Origin: Blepharisma stoltei
Taxonomy: Eukaryota; Ciliophora; Heterotrichea; Heterotrichida; Blepharismidae
Assembly: GCA_914767885.1 (NCBI GenBank)
Contig: CAJZBQ010000048.1
Span: 558,001-622,000 of the forward strand
Length of the DNA stretch: 64,000 nucleotides
Direction: 5' to 3'
Position numbers and translations under genes: made by a program. The notes under the pieces are model-generated. The model did not search any database and had not been told where the DNA came from. It worked only from the letters and a program-made list of their open reading frames with translations. Position 1 is the stretch's first letter. Each line of letters begins with the position of its first letter. Of the stretch, positions 54,759-64,000 are shown in pieces.

Positions 54759-56003
54759 GTTTTTTGAGTTTAATTAAGCTCTTTTTCAACTAATCAAAAA
54801 TCTTTTAGTTAGTTTAGCAAATGAGCCTCTCTTCAGATGATTTTAGCAACCTGAGCTTGACCAGACTTTTCCTCTCAAATCTCTATCCATAGGAGAAGAG
54901 TATATAAAAATCTAAGCTATACTGCTGCTGATAAAGATTGTATAAAGATCTAAGCTACACTACTGCTCATAAAGAAATTTTCTAATGTTCTATTATAAAT
55001 TTTAAAATTTTCTATTAATTCGATTAAGCTTAAATTTGTAAAACTTAAAGAATCTCTGGAATATGCTTTTTAAAAACTTAGCAAATAAATTATATTATGC
55101 CTCCATATACTTGCGATGAAATTAATTAAGCATCTAATCATCAAAGTCTATGCAATATTTAATCGCAAATAATATAAGCTATATTTTTTTTAGCTAGCCT
55201 TCTAGCCCTATTGCTATGGTAAAAAGGCGCATTATTAAATTTTCTAAAATTATTTGTATCTCTCGCGAGTAAATAGTCCTTCTTTCTATTATGGAAGTTC
55301 TTTAAAAAGGCAAAAATTCATCTAATTTCCTACCAAAATAAAAACTAATTATATTTGTATTTTTTGGTATTTCTAAGAAAGTTTTTCAAACCAATAAAGG
55401 CTTCATAATATTGCTTAAAACTCTTTAGAATTTTGGATTAATTACTTTTATTCGAAATCTATAGCTGGCTCTTAAATAGCAACAGTGAATATGTTAGAAC
55501 TTAATTTCTTTATTAAAAGGGTTTTTATTCCAACAGATGAATTTTTTGTAAGTAATAAGATGCATGGTTTTTAAAGATATTTTAATTCCAATAACGTTTT
55601 GACTTTAAAAAATTTTCCTTTAATTCTAAGAATTTTTCAAATAAAATTTATTTCGGTAATTAAGGCCAAAATTCACTAAAATATGTCTTTGCAATCTATT
55701 GTAATAAAAATTATAATGGAGATTCTTTAGAAATTTTCGAAGAAATTGCTTAATGATTGGCAAAAATCAAGTTGTAGCACTTATTTTAGGATTCTTTCAA
55801 GCTTAAAAGAATTTAAATTTTTAATATTCCAAAAAAAAATTTAAATTCATGGAGTTGCTAGGTTAACCTAATTGTGTTTCTTTGTAAGCATAATAGCAGA
55901 AACAATAAAAATTTTCATAATAAACCTCAAAAAAATTTAATTTATACAAAACTAATTGTATATATGTTGACATTTTTACTAATGCTTTTTGTTCCTAATA
56001 AAC
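54759..56003. other. AT-rich spacer, partly duplicated
   Basis: 55180-55700 resembles 60200-60720 (GCTAGCCTTCTA..CC, TTCTATTATGGAAGTTCTTT, GAATTTTGGATTAATTA), extending the duplicated block. No gene. Confidence 0.6.
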
Positions 56004-59000
56004 ATGTTGGTTAGTTTTATCTATCTTCTCGTCCTTACCCTTTTAACCTCATCAACAAGAGAAATCAGCCCAGATATCAAAGCTAGCTCAAAAAGCACTA
56101 AAATTGACTCCAAACAGCTCCTGCAAGATCTTAACCTCCCTAATCAACTTTTTCAAGACGCCATGAATTCTCGAAAACTCAAAGAAAACGCAACCAGTGA
56201 TACTTCAGGAAGCAGATATAAGAGACAACTATATAGCTGGTGCGTAGATGGCGAAGATCGCTGCCTAAAATGTGATGCGTCTAAGACCTACTGCAGCGTT
56301 TGCATAAATGCTGGTGATTTGCCTAACGTTTATGGTGGGTGCAGCGCTAGTAGTCCACCTTACTGCACTATTGTTGGCGAAAATAGTGATTGTGCTGTGT
56401 GCTCTGCTAATCACTATTTAGACTGTGCACCATGCAGTGATAAAATAACCATAAGGCCACCGGTTCTGAACTGATATTGACCATCAATGTGATAACTTTT
56501 ATTGGCTCGTAAGTTGCAGCTATCTTTCCAGCTCTCGGCAAACTCTAGATGGATAAAAGATTCAGCCTCTACTCCCCACTTGACAGCATTCCTAACTCCC
56601 CCCCCCCCTCCGTGAGCGAACAAAACCATTAGAAAAATCGCCATTTTTTGACCAAAAACCCACCCTCCGTGAGTGAACAAAAATTTTTTTAATAGAAAAA
56701 ATTTTAATGGAAAAAAATTTTGATATATAAGTGATAATTAGTATAATGAAATCTAGAGCTAATTCTGTTTAATTTTAAACAAATTGCGTTTTAAAACATA
56801 AATTTTGCAAATTAAATTAATATTTGCTTCCCAATTTTTGCAAATTAGGATTTTTTTAAATTTCGAAAAAAATATTTTTTTATAAAATTTATATATAAAT
56901 TTTTTTTAAAAAAAAAAAATTAACCCCCCTCCGTGAGCGAACAAAATTTTTTTGTTCGCTCACGGAGGGGGGGGGGGGAGTAAGCTAAATTTGCTGTATC
57001 TTCATAAAAGCTTTCCTTATCGCAAGCAATCGCCATTTTTTGACTATGCAGTGATTTTTGGAACATTGTAAGGAATGCTACAGTATTGATTATTGCGTTG
57101 AATGTGTAGACGGGTATTATGAGAACAGCAATAAATGCTCTTCCTGCAGTTCTAAATACTTAAACTGTAAAACTTGTAACCCAACTGAATGCTCAAAGTG
57201 CAATAGCGGCTTTGCTCTTGATAGTGATAAGAAATGTGTCACATGGCCAACACCAAACTGCATTTATGTTGTGAATGGAATCTGTAAAAAGTGTGAGGAC
57301 GTGTATTACCCTAATTCCAATTCTTGTCTCTCATGTAGCGCCTTTCCAAATTGCAAAACATGTAATAGCTCCTACTGTTTGCAATGTTTGACTGGCTTCT
57401 TTCAGAATGGCTCTTCATCCTGTGCTTCATGCAGCAGCAAAATTGCGTATTGTTTAGTTTGTGATTGAGCTTCATTTTGCACACAATGTGACTCAACACA
57501 TTTTGTTACAGATATAGGCAAATGTGCTAATTCAGGACCTGATAATTGTAGGGTTGTTTATGACAGTGACTTGTCTAGGTGCAGTCAATGCTTAGAAGGC
57601 TACAATTGGGACCAGAACCAAAAAATCTGTAAAGCCTGCGGTGATATAATGTTGCATTGTGCTGACTTCTCAGCAAACAAGCAAATTTATTAGAAAAGCA
57701 CTATTTCAGGGTAAACACTTTTTAAATAGTTTTTTTTAAAAAAATTATATAGCGCATCCACACTTTTAACCTCCTCTTGCCCCAATTCTCCAAACGAAAT
57801 CCTCAAGATTATGTAGATTCCACTTTATGAGTTGGTTGGACTAGCATAAGCTGGTGAAACCAACCCCTAAGTCTAGAAAGACATTGGGACAAGAGGAGGA
57901 TAAAAGCGTGGATACGCTATAAATAATAATTATTTTAATAAAATATCAAGCTAGTTCTTTAAAATTTTAAATAGCTTGCATTCTAAAAGATATATTTCAC
58001 AAATTAATTTTCCTTTCCAATTCTATTTATAATATAAATTTAAAAAAAATAAAATTTATTAAGGGGAGTGAGTGTAAAGTAGGAAATATAGAGGATTTCA
58101 AATGTGAAAAATGTGATACAGGTTATATCAGTGTCTTTAAATTAGCTCGTATATTTATTTGCTATTGACTTATTTAGCCAAAATTTTGTATCATCATTTT
58201 GATTCAATTGCAAAACTTTTCACTTTAAGGTTACATTTTAGATCCTAATGAGGTTTGCATTAAATCTCCTTTAATAAATTGCAAGGGAGGCTTAGATGCT
58301 TACCATTGTAATAAATGCTTTAATTTTAACGCTGGGGTGTGTATTTCTGCTGGAAATCCAATTGCCAACTGTAAAATGGCAAGTGTTGATAGCTCTTATT
58401 GTGTAGACTGCGTTTTGGGTTATTCTCATACTGAAGAGGGTCTTTGCGAATGTAGTGCCAAAGACTGCACTACATGTAATACAGATGATGGAAGCATTTG
58501 TGATACGTGCATTGATAACCACTATGGAGACTGCGTAGCATGCAGCACGAAAATACCTAATTGCGACACTTGCATAGGCGGGATTTGTACAAAATGCAGT
58601 CCAGGGTATTATTTGTATAATTCTCAGTGTCATTTATGTACTGACTTTGACGTAAACTGCATTACTTGTATAGATAATGACCATTTCTGTGATTCTTGCA
58701 AGCCTGGATTTTTGCCATCCTTCGAGGGTTTATGCGTGGAATCATCAAAACAAACTTGCAAGATTGAAGGCATGTATGGCGTATGCTTTAAATGCTTGTC
58801 TGGATACTATCTTAATAATCAGGGGACCTGCTCTTCTTGCGGAGCTATTAGTGTAGGCTGCAGCACTTGTTCTAAAACTGCCTGCCTGGAATGCTCATCA
58901 GGGTATTGGCTTAATTCCAATTCATGCCTTCCATGCACCTCGATTTCTAACTGTCAAACTTGTATAAATGCCACTGAGTGCACGAAATGTGAAGCTACGT

Positions 59001-59980
59001 ATCTTCTTAATGAAAATAAAAAATGTACTTCTTCGACAATTAGGAATTGTGATGTTGTGATGAGCAATAATCCTAGCACTTGCCAGCAGTGCTCAACAGG
59101 GTATTTCTGGGATACTACTGAATGCAAAGTCTGCAGTGTCCCATTGCCGAATTGTGACACTTGTTCAAGCTCAACGACTTGTTCGCTCTGCAAAACAGGC
59201 TATTATCTAGATTCTAACCGATGCCTTGCATGTAGGAATGCACTAAATTATTGTCTAGAGTGCTCTTCAGACTGCAGCTCATGCTTAAAATGTGATACCG
59301 GGTATTACCCTAATCATGCAAATAAATGCATTAGATCTGCTCTCAATTCCTGTGCTAAAGTTTCTGATGATGGGATGTGTATAACTTGCCCAAGCGATAA
59401 GATATTTGCCTGCACCAATGGCGGTACTTCACTTCCCAATTGCGATATGTCCTCTTCTGATAGCTCAGTTTGTGTGAAATGCAAGCCTTTCTATGAAAGC
59501 CAAGGAGGAACTTGCGTTAAAAGTAACTTTTATTTAGTATGTCCTCAAAATTGTTCTGATTGCTCATCAAAAAATATATGCACTATTTGTGATTCAGGCT
59601 ACTTTCTTTATGATAGCAACGGAAAAACAACCTGTATCTGTAACTTTTATTTAGCTTGTGTTGACTCGTGCACAGACTGTGAGCCAAATCCAAATTGTTT
59701 CATATGTGCTAGCTTAGTCGTTCAAGATGGGAGCACTTGCAGAGTCGATTCAGTCGGGTACGAGATAAGTTTCAGCGATCCTTTTATCATTATTGATTTT
59801 GCTCACTCGAGTTCAAAAATATTAACACTTGCTAGTTTAGAAGCTTTCACTATTAGCAATCAAAATATAGCTACGACCAATTGGTTTATCAGTTCAAGAT
59901 CAGATAGTCAGTTGCAGATTCAGACTGATAATGTGAGAGAATCAGATCTTCCAATTAATCTTAAAATCTCACTTCGTTAA
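56004..59980 (+). CDS. Very Cys-rich secreted protein with furin-like repeats, split by three IESs
   Basis: Pieces 56004-56440, 57045-57662, 58069-58123 and 58232-59980 total 2859 nt (952 aa plus TAA). Signal peptide MLVSFIYLLVLTLLTSS, a ~70-residue linker with a dibasic site (SRYKRQ), then about 30 repeats of the form CxxCx5-8CxxCxxGYY (NCKTCNPTECSKC, NCDTCIGGICTKCSPGYY). The last 75 residues are Cys-free (GYEISFSDPFIIIDFAHSSS). No membrane anchor seen. Such furin-like or variable-surface-type repeats are common in ciliate surface and secreted proteins; function is unknown. Trp by TGA occurs at CLVCDWASF. The cysteine spacing gives an independent test of each IES junction. Confidence 0.8.
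56441..57044 (-). mobile_element. Retroelement-like insertion used as IES (604 bp), with nested MITE
   Basis: Ten-base duplication ATGCAGTGAT at 56432-56441 and 57046-57055. Minus strand begins AGTCAAAAAATGGCGATTGC (ATG at 57036) and could code MAIACDKESFYEDTANLA, then after the nested MITE NAVKWGVEAESFIHLEFAES. TA at both edges. Confidence 0.8.
56593..56983. mobile_element. Family-A MITE nested in the retroelement, inverted orientation
   Basis: TAA at both edges; the complement of the copies at 11195 and 34576 almost base for base. Confidence 0.92.
57663..58068. mobile_element. CTCC-class IES bounded by TGA (406 bp)
   Basis: TGA (57663-57665) then CTTCTCAGCAAACAAGCAAAT, a worn family-A left end; right end GGGGAG then TGA (58069-58071). 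Removal joins MLHCA to ECKVGNIEDF and restores a CxxC pair. Holds the nested element 57748-57921. Confidence 0.8.
57748..57921. mobile_element. Nested palindromic MITE (174 bp)
   Basis: TATAGCGCATCCACACTTTT and complement TATAGCGTATCCACGCTTTT, then CCTCCTCTTG(C/T)CCCAAT on both arms; centre with GTTGGTTGGAC like 9562-9735. Confidence 0.85.
58124..58231. other. TA-bounded IES (108 bp)
   Basis: Edges GGTTATAT and GGTTACAT; removal gives CDTGYILDPNEVC, the normal repeat spacing. Confidence 0.75.
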
Positions 59981-60777
59981 AACTTTTGATTAGTAAAATT
60001 AAAGCAAACCTCTCATTATAAGCATACAAAATCTGCTAAGTTTATGATAAGTATCCACTTAAATTAATATGAAATTGAAATATATCAATAATTTAGATAT
60101 ATAGTCTTAAATACAACATAATAAATGAGAATTAAAACAGCATTTTAATTTTTCAATTCTATGCCCAATTATTATGCTAAAACTTTTTATTTTGCAAAAT
60201 ATAAGCTAAATTCTTTTGACTAGCCTTCTATCCCATTGCTAGAATAAAAAGATGAATTATTAAAATTTTCCTAAAATTATCTTTATCTCTCATGAGTGTC
60301 TATTCCTTCCTTCTATTATGGAAGTTCTTTGAAAAAGTCAAAAACTCTTCCAATCTTCTACCAAAATTAAAAACCTGATTATATATCTGCCTTATTTAAT
60401 ATATCTAAGAAAATTTTTAAAAGCCAATAGATACTTCAAAATATTGCTTAAAACATCTTTAGAATTTTGGATTAATTAATTTTAATTGAAATCTATAGCT
60501 GGCTCTTAAGTAGCATTGCTTAAAAGTGAATATATTAAAATTTAATTTTAGTTTATAGATTTTTTTTTGTAAGTGATAAATTTTTTATAAGTAAAAGACG
60601 TATGAATTTTAAAGATATTTCAATTCCAAGTAATTTTTTGACTTCAAAAAATCAATTAATCCTAATACTTTTTGACTAAATATTATTAATTGAGGCCAAA
60701 ATTCATATATATAGTAAATTTCTATTGGCCATCAAGGTCATCTTAAAAAACTGGTGTTTTGCTGTCTAGCTTAAATT
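59981..60777. other. AT-rich spacer, duplicated
   Basis: First ~130 bp match 53468-53600, and 60200-60720 match 55180-55700. No gene. Confidence 0.6.
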
Positions 60778-60867
60778 GTATAGCTTGAATTTGTATCTAT
60801 AACTAATTATATCGATAGCATAAAAAGATTGTGGTAAAATCAATATTTTTCAATAAAATTAAATAAA

Positions 60868-63311
60868 TAATTAAGTTATATTTCTATTTTTGTTCATTTC
60901 TTCACATTTTAATAACCCCATTAATTTTTGAATCCCCCAATCTTGTCTTAGCAATTCAATTTTTCTTTCCATTTCTGGATTTAAAGCATCAACTTTTTCT
61001 TCCAATTCTGCAATTTTTCATTTAAACTTCTTCCTAAATCTTCACCAATATTTTTTAATTCTTCGCTCATATTTTTCTTTATACCCAAAACTTCGTCTTT
61101 ATATCCATCTATTTTAAATGAAATTTCTTTAATTTTGCCTTGCCATTTATCCGACACATTAGTATCTTGAAAAATATCGCATCTCTGTAGATATAATAAT
61201 TTTCCTTTTGATCTTAATTTTGCAAGCTCTGACCTCTTCCAAAACATAATAGATTCAAATTCAATGACTAATTGTAGCATTTTTTTGAATTTAATTCGTC
61301 AGCAATCACTTGGAATCTATCAAAAGTATCCCCTAATGTTGATACTAGCAAATTAAGCATCATAACTACATTAATTAAAGAAGCCAAGGTAAAGCATGAG
61401 TATTGGAAGAAAGAAATTTTTTCGTTATCAAAATTGCCCATATTAAGCTCATAAGTCATTGCCCAAACTTCACCTATTATCAAGAGAAGCATAGAGAACT
61501 CCAAATGCAAGGGTGGAATACAGAAAAATGACTAAAAGTGCAAAAGAATCTGTGAGTGCCATTAAAATCAGCCTGACATAAAATCTTGTAAAATCAAAAG
61601 CACGGAAATATGTCAAGCCTCTGAAAAAATTAAATAAAATCATTGCAAAAGCTAACCCTTTTACATTTTCGTGACAAACCTCAAAAATCGCCCATAAAAT
61701 CGATAATATTAAACGAAGCAAATCAATAAAATTTCATACATCAGAAATATAATCTGCAGGTTTAGTAATAGAGAGCAAGAATTCCGTTTAGTACCATAAA
61801 ATGTGTCAATATATAAATGCTAGGATCAAAGATATATCATATCATAGTGATAAGATTAAGCCAATATATAACTGAAAACGTAATTATTGCTGGCCATAAG
61901 TAATCCCATTTTTCTCTTATAAGGGACTGTATAAATAAAGTTTGAAAAATTCCTTGAGTTTCGCACTCATTCATTTTCTTTAAAAGCTGCAAGCTTTCTT
62001 CAGACCCTGCTGTATAATTGTAGCCTAACGGACTTCCCCAAAACTGAACAAGGATCATATTTTGCTTTGCAGAATCTTTTTCAGTTCCATTTTCCCTAGT
62101 AAAAGCAGCTGTATAAATTTTAGAGACAGGAGAAAAAATGGTCATAGGCAATTCTTCTCTAATTTCATAGAAGCCAATAATGTCTTTATCAGCTCTTCTC
62201 ACAAATAAAAATTCCAAAAAGGGAACCAAATATAGAGACTTTGTATTAAACAGCAATGGCACGTCATCACGTATCTGATGAATACAATGAGACAATTTAT
62301 AATCATCTTCTAAATTTATAATATAGTTAAGGATTTGATCAATACATCTTCTTGAGCTTTTAATAAGTGCGTATGATAATGGGCTCATACCCTGTTGATC
62401 TCTAAATATAATAGCTCCATCATTTAATGCAATTGATAAAAAATCTGCACTGTCATTTGTGCATAAGGTATGCAAAATATTATATCCAATAGGATATATA
62501 GAAATTGCCCGAGGATGGCGCTATCTTGCGCCATCCTCGGGCAATTATTATACAATCACTTCAAGGAAATTTTTATCTCATAGCTCTTTGGTTGGCTTTT
62601 TAATCCAATTGAAAAATTGTTGTCTATATATTTTATCATAATTGCCAGGAATTAAATAAGGAATAGAGTCAATTCTGTTATTATGCAAATAATTTTCTAT
62701 ATAGCGAAATTCAGTGGTTTTTTTACTTTGAGCAACAATGAATTTTAAATTTTGCGTTATGTCATATATCATGAGAGAGCATCATTGTTACCATAAAGTT
62801 TTTCTCTTCGCGATTCCATATCTTCACGCAGTCGTTTGCATTTAAAATTGCTATATATTTATTGTCTCTTGTTATATCTAAGCTAACTATGCTGTAGCCA
62901 TCATTAATCTTAATGGTTTCAATATCTTTTAGTTGGATTAGATTCCATGTCCTTATTTCATCAAGCAGAGAAAAAATAAGAAATCTTTCGTCTTCGCTAG
63001 AAATAGGACTTGAATTGCCATCAATAGTGGTAATTTTTCTTTTTTCATTAATACTGATATTTTCTATTACAAACCAAAAAACAATTGTTGTCAATTAATT
63101 TCAAAAATTTTACTTTTTTTTCCATATGGATACTTTGCATTAGTGTTTTCTCTGGAAAGCTCCAAAACTCCACATTTTGGTTCCTATCTAGTGAAATGAT
63201 ATACCCATTTGTTTTATTAATTTACAAAAATTCAATGGTATTTTTATACTCATTATCTTCGCCTTGTCCCTCTATATTTTCATAATCTTCTTCTTTTTCA
63301 AGTAATTTTGC
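60868..63311 (-). pseudogene. Third WD40/ion-channel copy, C-terminal half, decayed
   Basis: Closely similar to 45609-48030 but broken by several small deletions: within the coiled coil near 61280, the helix region near 61473, the helix region near 61775, an 11-bp loss near 62747 (just after WHNAKF) and losses near 62998 and 63072. Long stretches remain open (HTLCTNDSADFLSIALNDGA), so decay is recent. The missing N-terminal WD40 part would lie beyond the window. Confidence 0.8.
62497..62550. mobile_element. Minimal family-C MITE (54 bp) with known empty site
   Basis: TATAGAAATTGCCCGAGGATGG, GCGC hairpin, and complement. The paralogous site at about 47244 reads GGATACAATT with nothing inserted, so the target was TA. 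Confidence 0.9.
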
Positions 63312-64000
63312 CATCGTGGCCATATGATGGCTAGCAGAGAGAGGAAAAAAGCCAAAATTAGGACGGTTTAAAGGTCATGGCAATTTTTCTGAGGTAGAGT
63401 GCAGGCTTGGGCTGACTAGGCATCCTTTTGACTTATAGACAAGAGGATCGATGGTACAACACCAACCTGACACTTCTGGAGGAGCACTATGCGGCTTTTT
63501 AATGGCAGAGTTGATTCTGGAAGGAGAAGTTGGATGCTTCGAGATACGCTGAGCGCTACCAGGCGTTGAGAGAGTTCTATGATGCAATTTTGGTCTAAGC
63601 AGGTTTTGGGTGAGTCTCCCCATTAGACTAATGCCATCACAATTTTTGGTTAGGAAGAGGGTGTCTTAGCGCTTAGCGCTACATGAGGGTGAAGCTGAAG
63701 ATATAATGGAAAGGGCTGAAATAAACCCAGTTTTAATCCTCTCTAATTAATCTCTTTCTTCTTTTTAAAAAATTATTAAAATGATGAGCGGAGTTAAGTC
63801 CCCTGTATCTGCAAATTGATCTAGGCTTGTGAAAGGTGGATAATTCTCTGGGGTAGGTTTTTTTTGGTGCTAACCTTTTTCTCGTCCTAAAAATTGCAGA
63901 CTGAGGCTCAGCATCCTTCCATACTTTTTGGGAGGCAATCTTTAGTCTAAAATAGGGCTAAAGTAGGTCAAGAAGGAGATTTTGGGGTTTCAGCAATTTG
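63312..64000 (-). mobile_element. Retroelement-like insertion, duplicate of 48012-49184
   Basis: Shares GCAGGCTTGGGCTGA, ACACCAA, ACTTCTGGAGGAG, and CTTGTGAAAGGTGGA..GGTAGGTTTTTT blocks with 48012-49184, but lacks the MITEs found there. Runs off the window end. Confidence 0.65.

Noticed and set aside
58292-58633. Minus-strand 113-codon ORF over the Cys-rich gene
   Set aside because: Shadow of the repeat composition; the plus strand has clear CxxC periodicity and signal peptide.

Overview
The window reads as germline (micronuclear-type) DNA of a heterotrich ciliate close to Blepharisma. Three things in the sequence point there. (1) In-frame TGA sits where conserved families have tryptophan (five times in the PRP28/DDX23 helicase, for example), while TAA and TAG are the stops. 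(2) The introns are exactly 15 nt, GT...AG (9081-9095, 10902-10916, 24948-24962). (3) Many genes are cut by AT-rich segments lying between short direct repeats, mostly TA; removing them restores one reading frame whose length is a multiple of three. These are internal eliminated sequences (IESs). The naming of Blepharisma is inference; the TGA=Trp code, 15-nt introns and TA-bounded IESs are seen directly.

Layout. 1-13.5 kb: propionyl-CoA carboxylase beta (minus, cut by the window edge), a small MGCC protein, an AIG1-like membrane protein, a two-repeat Myb protein, a ~970 bp fold-back repeat, the outer-dynein-arm docking protein ODAD3, a small unknown gene, a two-RRM protein and the spliceosomal helicase DDX23/PRP28. 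14-24 kb: a BPI/LBP-like secreted protein and a WD40-repeat/ion-channel fusion, both split by long IESs. 24-33.5 kb: a SHAQKYF-type Myb protein, LZTFL1/BBS17, CFAP20DC, a type I membrane protein, a coiled-coil/LRR protein and two membrane proteins. 34-41 kb: NDUFV2, two tandem CZIB (DUF866) genes plus a decayed third, an unknown protein and a RING/TRAF-type zinc-finger protein. 41-64 kb: a duplicated block holding Kelch-like genes, WD40/ion-channel copies and very large cysteine-rich secreted proteins, several decayed, with retroelement insertions.

Mobile DNA dominates the gaps. There are several MITE families (long inverted repeats, TA or TNA target duplications), nested insertions up to four deep, and GC-richer retroelement-like insertions with 10-17 bp target-site duplications whose 5' ends carry an A-rich leader then ATGGY.

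The strongest candidate for something undescribed is a class of IES ending in CTCCCC...GGGGAG. It sits on 3-bp TNA duplications. In three genes the duplication is TGA/TCA, with no TA at the junction, and only excision at that trinucleotide restores the protein. These elements also share one end architecture but carry interchangeable terminal sequence modules. Cilia genes (ODAD3, LZTFL1, CFAP20DC) recur, as expected for a ciliate; no operons are implied.
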